DNA of 19,228 nucleotides from JBHJGU01 sp050331475 (GTDB taxonomy: Bacteria; Pseudomonadota; Alphaproteobacteria; Caulobacterales; Maricaulaceae): positions 1 through 19,228 of the forward strand of contig JBHJGU010000078.1 of NCBI GenBank assembly GCA_050331475.1, given 5' to 3'. The notes under the pieces were generated by a model that was not told where the DNA came from, did not search any database, and was given only the letters and a program-made list of their open reading frames with translations. How positions within the stretch are numbered: position 1 is the stretch's first letter; each line of letters starts with the position of its first letter. Below are positions 13,484-19,228 of the stretch, piece by piece. A program made the position numbers and the translations under genes.

Positions 13484-14626
13484 ATGACCCACTCTTCCGC
13501 CCCCTGGCGCCCCGCCACCCGCGCCGTACACACCGGCCACAGCGTTGATCCGCTGACCGGCGCGGTGGCCGAAGCCATTCAGCCCTCCACCACCTTTGCG
13601 CGCGACGCGGACTATGAGCTGATCGGCCATGATTACGCGCGCACCGGCAATCCCAACCGAGAGAGCTGGGAGGCCTGCCTCACCGCTTTGGAGGGCGGGG
13701 CGGCGGCGCTCGCCTTCGCCAGCGGGCTGGCCGCTCAGGCGGCGCTGTTCCAAGCGGTTCTCAAGCCCGGCGCGGTGGTGGTCCTGCCCACGGACATGTA
13801 TCACGGCGGTCGACGGCTCGCGCGCGAGGTGTTTGGGCCTTGGGATGTGCAAACGCGCATCGCCGATCCGCTTGATCGCGAGGCGACGGCGCAAGCCCTG
13901 GTGGGTGCGGACCTGCTGTGGATCGAGACCCCGTCCAATCCGACGTTGAAGATTATCGACATCGCCGCCTTGGCGGAGCTTGCCCGGGCGAATGGCGCGC
14001 TTGCGGTTTGCGACAACACCCTGGCGACGCCGCTCTTACAGTCGCCGTTGCATTTAGGTTGCGCCGTGGTGTTGCACGCCAGCACCAAATACTTAGCAGG
14101 GCATTCGGACGTGACAGGCGGCGCGTTGATGTTCGCGGAAACCGGGGAGGTGTTTGACCGCTGCCGCACGGTGCAGCACTTGGCGGGCGCAGTCCCCTCC
14201 GCCTTCGACTGTTGGCTCGCCCGGCGCGGGGCGATGAGCCTATCCGCGCGGCTGGCCCAGCAAAGCGCCACGGCGCTGAGTTTGGCCCAATGGCTGGCGG
14301 CGCATCCGGAAATCGCGCGGGTGCATTATCCAGGCCTGCCGGAGCACCCCGGCCATGGACTGGCGCAGCGACAAATGCGCGGAGCGGGGGGCGTGTTGTC
14401 CTTCGAACTGGCGGACGGGGCGGAGGCGGCCCTTGGCGTTGCGCGCCGACTGAGCCTTATCATAAGGGCCACAAGCTTTGGCGGCGCGCATTCGACGATC
14501 GAACACCGTGCCTCAATCGAAGGCCCGGACAGCCCAACGCCGAAGGGCCTGTTACGGCTATCTTGCGGGTTGGAGGATGCGGAGGACTTGCGCGCGGATC
14601 TCGCTCAGGCGCTAAGCCTCAGTTAG
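13484..14626 (+). CDS. Trans-sulfuration PLP enzyme (cystathionine gamma-lyase/synthase family)
   Basis: A 380-residue Cys/Met-metabolism PLP-dependent enzyme. These act on cystathionine, homocysteine, methionine or O-acyl-homoserine. Landmarks are YARTGNPN (51-58, phosphate contact from the partner subunit), SGLAAQAA (80-87), Y106 in DMYHGG, D177 in CDNTLATP (pyridine nitrogen) and the Schiff-base lysine K202 in HASTKYLAGHSDVTGG. The C-terminal motif SFGGAHSTIEHRASIEG is also typical. Sequence alone does not separate lyase from synthase, so I give no symbol. No clear Shine-Dalgarno precedes the ATG; coupling to the short upstream frame is possible. It is divergent from mdh, and its end overlaps the O-methyltransferase end by 15 bp. 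Confidence 0.92.
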   Translation: MTHSSAPWRPATRAVHTGHSVDPLTGAVAEAIQPSTTFARDADYELIGHDYARTGNPNRESWEACLTALEGGAAALAFASGLAAQAALFQAVLKPGAVVVLPTDMYHGGRRLAREVFGPWDVQTRIADPLDREATAQALVGADLLWIETPSNPTLKIIDIAALAELARANGALAVCDNTLATPLLQSPLHLGCAVVLHASTKYLAGHSDVTGGALMFAETGEVFDRCRTVQHLAGAVPSAFDCWLARRGAMSLSARLAQQSATALSLAQWLAAHPEIARVHYPGLPEHPGHGLAQRQMRGAGGVLSFELADGAEAALGVARRLSLIIRATSFGGAHSTIEHRASIEGPDSPTPKGLLRLSCGLEDAEDLRADLAQALSLS

Positions 14627-15304
14627 TTTACGCTTTTTTCGAGCCATCAGCAGCCCATCGCCGATGGTGGTGAAAACATGATCGACCCGGTCATCGGCCT
14701 TCACCGTTTCCGCAAGGTCGCGCAACGCCATGGTGTCTGGATCGGTTTTCAGGGGATCGGCGACATCCCCGCTCCACAACACATTGTCAAAGGCGATCAC
14801 GCCGCCCGGGCGCAGCAAAGCCAACCCTTTTTCGAAATAGTCACGGTAACCGGTCTTATCGGCGTCGACGAAAATGAAATCAATCCCACCGACTTCCCCG
14901 TCCCGTTCGAGATCCGCCAAACTCTCGCTCGCGGGACCGACGCGCATCTCAATGACGTCGTCCAAGCCCGCCGCCTTAAAATACTGTTGCGAGGTCAGCA
15001 TGTGCGCGGAGTCGATGTCGAGCGCGATTAAACGCGCCTCTGGACCATGGTTCGCTTTCATCGCCGCAGCACAACAGAGCGCCGAATAACCGGTGAACAC
15101 GCCGATCTCCACCGCGTCGCGCGCGTCGATCAGGTCGATCAAAAAGGCGAGAAACGCGCCTTGTTCCGGGCTGATCTGCATGCGCGCGGCGTCCCCGAGC
15201 GCTTGGGTTTCTTCTCGGCACCGACGCAAAACCGGTGTTTCCGCAGCGTTGGCCATGCGCACATAGGCCTCCACAGCCTCGCTTATTCCAATGGACCGAC
15301 TCAT
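14612..15304 (-). CDS. Class I cation-dependent O-methyltransferase (CCoAOMT-like)
   Basis: From ATG 15304 the protein has 230 residues, normal for bacterial members of the caffeoyl-CoA O-methyltransferase group, which methylate catechol-like hydroxyls using SAM and a divalent metal. SAM motif I is VEIGVFTGYSALCCA (65-79). An acidic residue contacting the ribose lies in LIALDIDS (92-99). The metal site is D147 in FVDADKTGY with D173-N174 in AFDNVLW. AAAGG lies 9 nt upstream of this ATG; the frame is open 28 codons further, but that part looks non-coding. The natural substrate is unknown. Confidence 0.9.
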   Translation of the reverse strand: MSRSIGISEAVEAYVRMANAAETPVLRRCREETQALGDAARMQISPEQGAFLAFLIDLIDARDAVEIGVFTGYSALCCAAAMKANHGPEARLIALDIDSAHMLTSQQYFKAAGLDDVIEMRVGPASESLADLERDGEVGGIDFIFVDADKTGYRDYFEKGLALLRPGGVIAFDNVLWSGDVADPLKTDPDTMALRDLAETVKADDRVDHVFTTIGDGLLMARKKRKLTEA

Positions 15305-15381
15305 AACGGCTAACCTTTGCAGCCGACCGCGCAATTCGCGTATGCCGAGGATTGAACCAAATTCTGCTCGCCAACAACGCG

Positions 15382-15418
15382 TGACCACGTCGCGCGACGG
15401 CGCGACGCATGTTGGTCA
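15382..15418. terminator. Two-tier stem-loop downstream of the STAS-like gene
   Basis: CGTCGCGC (15388-15395) and GCGCGACG (15400-15407) form a perfect 8-bp stem with the loop GACG. An outer pair TGACCA (15382-15387) and TGGTCA (15413-15418) adds 6 bp beyond a 5-nt bulge. It lies 27 bp after the minus-strand stop at 15445, the position of a 3'-end hairpin. There is no U-tract. Confidence 0.4.
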
Positions 15419-15444
15419 TTGGTCGGCGAGACGGCCCGTGGACG

Positions 15445-15909
15445 TCAAATCGCGGTTGTACGGCCCGTCCAGTGGATTTGCCGCGTCCGACTCCAGTCCC
15501 AAAGCGTTTGCGCGGCGGCAACTGACGCGTCGGTCAACCAATCGGCCGCCCGGGACACATTGTCGAAGATCGCGGCGCGAACGCCGGCAAGCTGCAAGGT
15601 CAACGCGACCATGGGCTGAAGCGGACATTGGCCGTCGCAAATCAACGCCATACGCAAGCCAATAATAGGGGCGTAGAGGTCCGGAATGTCTCTGGTGACG
15701 GTGAAAAACTCGGCTGGCGCGCCAGTCCATTCCGCATTCGACAAATCCATCAGGCCCAACCGAACGCGGTGCTCGCCGAGGGATTGCGCAAACGCGCGTT
15801 GGAAATCCAAAAGCGTGGCGCGATCATAGACGCCGACCGTTTGGCCGAACACGATGTCGCCAAAACGCTCAAGTCGCCAAGCGCCCGCGTCTTGCTGAGA
15901 AGCCGTCAT
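15445..15909 (-). CDS. STAS/SpoIIAA-like hypothetical protein
   Basis: A 154-residue protein without signal or membrane segments. The order of elements fits the STAS/SpoIIAA-like fold seen in many short alphaproteobacterial proteins: an N-terminal strand-helix (RLERFGDIVFGQTVGVYDRA), a central strand RLGLMDLSNAEW (50-61), then RMALICDGQCPLQPMVALTL (86-105) and the closing AAIFDNVSRAADWLTDA (112-128). The assignment is by pattern, not by a diagnostic motif. Such proteins are of unknown function. The start ATG at 15909 has only a weak purine stretch upstream. Strong stem-loops flank its 3' side. Confidence 0.7.
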   Translation of the reverse strand: MTASQQDAGAWRLERFGDIVFGQTVGVYDRATLLDFQRAFAQSLGEHRVRLGLMDLSNAEWTGAPAEFFTVTRDIPDLYAPIIGLRMALICDGQCPLQPMVALTLQLAGVRAAIFDNVSRAADWLTDASVAAAQTLWDWSRTRQIHWTGRTTAI

Positions 15910-16221
15910 CTTCGGACCCGTTCACCCACACGATCTCTGGCCGTCGCTTCAGAGGGCCAGCCGGACACACTATCGTGAGAAGCCGTGAAGGCAAGGCGAA
16001 TGAATAGGCGAATTCGGCTTTCCACCTGCTTTTGACGTCGATTTCGTCCCTTTGGCTAGGACACGACCGGGCCTGCGGACCGCCGCGCGCGCTGTCACCG
16101 CCAGACGGAGCCCGCGTCCGCCACGCCCTCATCCATGAGCCAACGGATCGCCGGCCCATGCTCCCTGAGTAACTCCCCGGTCACGGACAACCCGGCTCAT
16201 TGATGACGCCATGACGCAGCG
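15910..16221. other. 312-bp gap between zapE and the STAS-like gene
   Basis: No full gene is supported here. A minus-strand frame at about 16095-16184 reads GELLREHGPAIRWLMDEGVA in GC-rich codons and ends at TGA, but has no ribosome-binding site, so it may be a gene remnant or chance. The direct repeat AGGCGAAT occurs twice near 15994-16014. The promoter of the STAS-like gene should lie in this gap, but I see no clear -35/-10 pair. Confidence 0.3.
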
Positions 16222-17358
16222 CTAAGCGGTGTCGGCGCTTCGCCCCGCGCTGAGGTAATCATGGCTGCGCATCTCATTCAGACGCGAGACGGTGCGTTCG
16301 AACTCAAACGCGCCATCGCCCTGGGCGTAAAGCGCTTCGGGTTCCGCCTCAGCTAGCGCGACCAGCTTGGTCTTCTGCTCGTAGAGCGCATCGATCAGCG
16401 TCACGAAACGCTTGGCCTCGTTGCGGCGCTCCGGGCCCATGCGCGGAATGTCCTCAAGCGCCAGAGTATGGAATCGGCGGGCCAAGGCGGCGTAATCCGC
16501 CGCCCCGCGCGGCTCGCCACACAGCCGCCAAAAGCCGACCCGGGCGGCGCCTGCGCAAACAATCGGGATCACCAAACGCCGCCCCTGCACCACGATCGCT
16601 TCGCCATGCTCGCAATCGCCTTTAGCTAAGCGCCGCCAGGCCATTTCGAAAGCTTGGCACATGGCCTCGTCGGCGGGGGCGAAATACGTCCGCCCGCCTT
16701 CCAGGCGCGCAAGCCGATAATCTCGCCCGCCGTCGAGCTCTAAAATATCCATCCGTTCAGCGATCAGATCGATAAACGGCAGAAACAGCTGCCGGTTCAG
16801 CCCGTTTTTGTAGAGGTCGCGCGGGTGGCGGTTCGAGGTTGCGACGATCACCACCCCTTCGTCGAACAAGGCTTCGAACAAGCGTCCCAGGATCATGGCG
16901 TCGGCGATATCGGTGACGTGGAATTCGTCGAAGCAAAGCAATCTCGCCTCTAGGGCGATGGCGCGGGCGGTGGGCGCAATGGGATCCTCACCGGCTTGGG
17001 CGACGTATTCCGGACGGGATTTGCGGGCGGCCGCGCTTAATCCGCGCCATTCCGCGATCCGGGCGTGGATATCGGCCATGAAGTCATGGAAATGCACGCG
17101 CTTTTTTGCGTCCGCCGGCGCGAGATCAAAAAACAAATCCATCATCATGGACTTGCCGGTCCCCACCCCGCCATAGAGATAGAGCCCCTTGGGCGGGGGT
17201 TGCGGCTTGGCGAACAGCCGTGGCCGCGCGCGCGGTCGCCAATTCGCCAGCCGACTGGCGAGCAGCGTCAACGCTTCTGCAGCGCATTCTTGGGCGTTGT
17301 CCGCGAAAACGTCGCCCGCAGCGACCCGTGCGCGATAGACGAGGATCGGAGTGGTCAC
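16222..17358 (-). CDS. zapE: ZapE/AFG1-family P-loop ATPase
   Basis: A 378-residue AAA-like ATPase of the ZapE/AFG1 family. ZapE in E. coli associates with the division ring and modulates FtsZ; mitochondrial AFG1 acts in protein quality control. The Walker A loop is GGVGTGKSMMMDLFF (63-77), Walker B is LLCFDEFHVTD (140-150), and the sensor region is VIVATSNRHPRDLYKNGLNR. The hinge HFHDFM (89-94) is characteristic of the family. The start is GTG at 17358, with a weak GAG 9 nt upstream. In alphaproteobacteria zapE commonly precedes mdh; here about 2.9 kb of other genes intervene. It follows a short membrane-peptide ORF downstream of mmsA. Confidence 0.93.
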   Translation of the reverse strand: MTTPILVYRARVAAGDVFADNAQECAAEALTLLASRLANWRPRARPRLFAKPQPPPKGLYLYGGVGTGKSMMMDLFFDLAPADAKKRVHFHDFMADIHARIAEWRGLSAAARKSRPEYVAQAGEDPIAPTARAIALEARLLCFDEFHVTDIADAMILGRLFEALFDEGVVIVATSNRHPRDLYKNGLNRQLFLPFIDLIAERMDILELDGGRDYRLARLEGGRTYFAPADEAMCQAFEMAWRRLAKGDCEHGEAIVVQGRRLVIPIVCAGAARVGFWRLCGEPRGAADYAALARRFHTLALEDIPRMGPERRNEAKRFVTLIDALYEQKTKLVALAEAEPEALYAQGDGAFEFERTVSRLNEMRSHDYLSAGRSADTA

Positions 17359-17368
17359 TGGACGCGTC

Positions 17369-17470
17369 TCAACCGCCCGCGCGCCATAACGCCAAGATCG
17401 CGCCAGTCAGCAGTATGGCGGCGACCACCGCCGTCACCGCCAAAAGCCAGGGCCGTCGAACCGGGGTCAC
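17369..17470 (-). CDS. Predicted 33-residue single-helix membrane peptide
   Basis: The ORF has a GTG start at 17470 and a TGA at 17369-17371. It encodes a short basic N-terminus (VTPVRRP), one hydrophobic helix (WLLAVTAVVAAILLTGAILA, about 8-27) and a short tail LWRAGG. The positive-inside rule puts the N-terminus in the cytoplasm. AAGG lies 10 nt upstream and overlaps the stop codon of mmsA, which would allow translational coupling. The zapE GTG follows 10 bp after the stop, so all three could be one transcript. No homology is recognised. Such short ORFs are often missed by gene finders. Confidence 0.5.
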   Translation of the reverse strand: MTPVRRPWLLAVTAVVAAILLTGAILALWRAGG

Positions 17471-17482
17471 GCGCGCAACGCC

Positions 17483-18985
17483 TTACTTCATCGTTGGAAT
17501 GACAAAGCTTGAGTCTTCGGTTTGCTTCGGCCAGCGCGTCGTCACCGTCTTGACCTTGGTGAAGAAGCGCACGCCCTCGGGCCCGTGCTGGTTCACCCCG
17601 CCAAAAGCTGAGCGTTTCCAGCCGCCAAAGGTGTGATAAGCCAACGGCACCGGGATCGGCACATTGATCCCCACCATGCCCACATTGACCGACGCGGCGA
17701 ACTCGCGCGCCTTACCGCCGTCTCGGGTGTAAACGGCCACGCCATTGCCGTATTGGTGCTTGGAAGGCAGGCTCACGGCCTCCTCGAAGTCCTGCGCCCG
17801 GACGATTTGCAGGACGGGGCCGAAAATTTCTTCCTGGTAAGAAGTCATGCTTGGGGTGACTTTGTCCAGTAAGGTCGCGCCCAAGAAAAACCCGTTCTCA
17901 TAGCCTTGGAAGGCCACCTCGCGACCGTCGATCACCAGTTCGGCGCCTTCGTCTTGCGCGGTGTCGATCCAGGCTTTGACACTGTCGCGGTGTTGGGCGG
18001 TGACCAGCGGGCCATAGTCCACATCCGGTTCGGTGGGCAGGCCGACGCGCAGGCCCTCCACCCGCGGCTTCAAGCGACGGATCAGTTCGTCGGCCAAGTC
18101 GTCGCCCACCGGCACGGCGACGGGCAGCGCCATGCAGCGTTCACCCGCCGAGCCATAGGCCGAACCGATCAGATCATTGGTGACTTGGTCGAGATCCGCA
18201 TCGGGCAAGATGACCGCATGGTTCTTCGCCCCACCCATAGCCTGGACGCGTTTACCGTTCGCCGCACCCACCGAGTAAATATACTCCGCGATCTTGGAGG
18301 ACCCCACAAAGCTCACGGCCTGAACCCGCGGATCGTAGAGGATGGCGTCCACGGCCTCTTTGTCCCCGGTCACCACATTAAGCACGCCCTCGGGCGCGCC
18401 GGCCTCGAGCATCAGCTCAGCAAGCCGCACCGGGACGGAGGGGTCTTTCTCCGAGGGCTTGCAGATAAAAGTGTTGCCGCACGCAATGGCGACGCCGAAC
18501 ATCCACATCGGGATCATGGCGGGGAAATTGAAGGGCGTAATGCCCGCGACGACGCCCAGCGGCTGGCGCATGGAAAACATGTCGATGCCAGGCCCGGCGC
18601 CCTCGGTGTACTCGCCCTTCAGCAAATGCGGGACGCCGCAGGCGAACTCGATCACATCAAGCCCGCGTTGGATGTCGCCATGGGCGTCGGGCACGGTCTT
18701 GCCGTGCTCGGAGGACAAGAGATGCGCCAGCGCGTCTTTCTCCCGCTCGACCAGCTCTTTGAACTTGAACATCACCCGCGCCCGGCGCTGCGGGTTCACC
18801 TGGCTCCACGCCGGAAAGGCCGCCTCCGCCGCGTCGATCGCGCGGGTCACCTCGTCTTTGGAGGCGTAGCCCACATGGGCCTGCACCTCGCCGGTGGCGG
18901 GGTTGAACACCGCACCCTGGCGGCCCGAACCGCCGGGGACCGCTTGGCCATTGATGATGTGGGGAATGAGGCGAGGGGCGGTCAT
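17483..18985 (-). CDS. mmsA: Methylmalonate-semialdehyde dehydrogenase (CoA-acylating)
   Basis: A 500-residue aldehyde dehydrogenase of the MmsA/IolA type. It oxidises methylmalonate semialdehyde (from valine) or malonate semialdehyde, releases CO2 and forms propionyl-CoA or acetyl-CoA with NAD. Diagnostic segments are ITPFNFPAMIPMWMF (149-163), the NAD-site CKPSEKDPSVP (175-185) and FVGSS (226-230), and the catalytic cysteine C284 in GSAGERCMALP. EEIFGPVLQ lies near 388. MmsA enzymes carry this PFNFP pattern and lack the usual general-base glutamate of hydrolytic family members, matching the GGAKNH (251-256) seen here. The ATG has GGAGG 7 nt upstream. Propionyl-CoA from this step would feed succinyl-CoA and hence sucC. 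Confidence 0.95.
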   Translation of the reverse strand: MTAPRLIPHIINGQAVPGGSGRQGAVFNPATGEVQAHVGYASKDEVTRAIDAAEAAFPAWSQVNPQRRARVMFKFKELVEREKDALAHLLSSEHGKTVPDAHGDIQRGLDVIEFACGVPHLLKGEYTEGAGPGIDMFSMRQPLGVVAGITPFNFPAMIPMWMFGVAIACGNTFICKPSEKDPSVPVRLAELMLEAGAPEGVLNVVTGDKEAVDAILYDPRVQAVSFVGSSKIAEYIYSVGAANGKRVQAMGGAKNHAVILPDADLDQVTNDLIGSAYGSAGERCMALPVAVPVGDDLADELIRRLKPRVEGLRVGLPTEPDVDYGPLVTAQHRDSVKAWIDTAQDEGAELVIDGREVAFQGYENGFFLGATLLDKVTPSMTSYQEEIFGPVLQIVRAQDFEEAVSLPSKHQYGNGVAVYTRDGGKAREFAASVNVGMVGINVPIPVPLAYHTFGGWKRSAFGGVNQHGPEGVRFFTKVKTVTTRWPKQTEDSSFVIPTMK

Positions 18986-19228
18986 GGACGATCCTCCAGG
19001 CTGGAGCGCGCCGACCGATCGCCGCGCCAGATTTTTCCCGCGGGGATACGCCTCTCGTCCGCATCCGTAAAGCCAAGGCGCGGGTCACGGCGATCGCGGC
19101 TTCACTGCAGCCTAACAGCGTCGCGGCCCGGCCGGGGGGGGAGGCCCGCCCCCCAGAGGCGCACACAGGGGGATCGCGGCGGGGGTTGTGGGGCGAGGGG
19201 GGCGCAGGTAAGAATGATTACTGTATAC
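18986..19228. other. mmsA upstream region with G-rich tract and possible edge start codon
   Basis: This should hold the mmsA promoter, but I see no clear consensus. GGGGGG (19134-19140 region) and CCCCCC (19149-19154) form a hairpin around GAGGCCCG. Four G-tracts at 19168-19172, 19181-19185, 19190-19193 and 19197-19202, with loops of 8, 4 and 3 nt, could form a G-quadruplex on the plus strand. An ATG at 19214 follows AGG by 5 nt and opens MITVY at the window edge. It could be the start of a divergent gene, such as a regulator of mmsA, but five codons prove nothing. Confidence 0.3.

Noticed and set aside
16095..16184. Short minus-strand ORF downstream of zapE
   Set aside because: Coding-like composition but no ribosome-binding site, no recognisable motif and only about 29 residues. 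Kept only as a note in the gap entry.

Overview
The window looks like chromosomal DNA of a high-GC alphaproteobacterium. The evidence is Shine-Dalgarno sites of GGAGG/AGGAG type, frequent GTG starts, an LDH-like malate dehydrogenase, a ZapE/AFG1 ATPase, and the mmsA, zapE, mdh and sucC genes all in one orientation. Genus cannot be fixed from the sequence. Most genes lie on the minus strand, so I describe the layout from high to low coordinates.

Right part (about 19.2-12.3 kb): mmsA (methylmalonate-semialdehyde dehydrogenase), a 33-residue membrane peptide in the mmsA-zapE gap, zapE, a STAS/SpoIIAA-like hypothetical protein, a cation-dependent O-methyltransferase that converges on a plus-strand trans-sulfuration-type PLP enzyme, and mdh. 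Middle (12.3-6.9 kb): mainly envelope or exported proteins. These are an orphan TadG-like vWA protein, an exported thioredoxin-fold peroxiredoxin, a GNAT acetyltransferase, a small two-helix membrane protein, a RidA protein with a signal peptide, and a secreted M28 zinc aminopeptidase. Next come a membrane-anchored LytTR regulator and a divergent four-helix DUF2306 protein, probably a regulator/target pair. Left part (5.4-0 kb): a PhoD-like lipoprotein phosphatase, an AT-rich island, an MFS transporter, sucC, and a DUF1640-like coiled-coil gene that starts 2 bp after the sucC stop and carries 33-bp tandem repeats.

The most notable structure is the island at about 3127-4235. An 18-bp perfect direct repeat (23 bp with one mismatch) flanks about 1.1 kb of AT-richer DNA carrying two plus-strand genes that I do not recognise, one soluble and one with three membrane helices. 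The repeat lies in the last codons of the PhoD-like gene. Both copies encode VLAFSDLR in the same frame, followed by a stop a few codons later (TN at the near copy, PAG at the far copy). This looks like site-specific insertion into a gene 3' end with the C-terminus rebuilt, as integrative elements do, yet the island has no visible recombinase.

Other points: the coiled-coil gene stops inside its repeat pattern and the same frame resumes the repeat after the stop; RidA is exported; several intergenic stem-loops are strong; and two short ORFs (17369-17470 and 13379-13474) are plausible. There are no tRNA, rRNA or CRISPR features and no insertion sequences that I can support.
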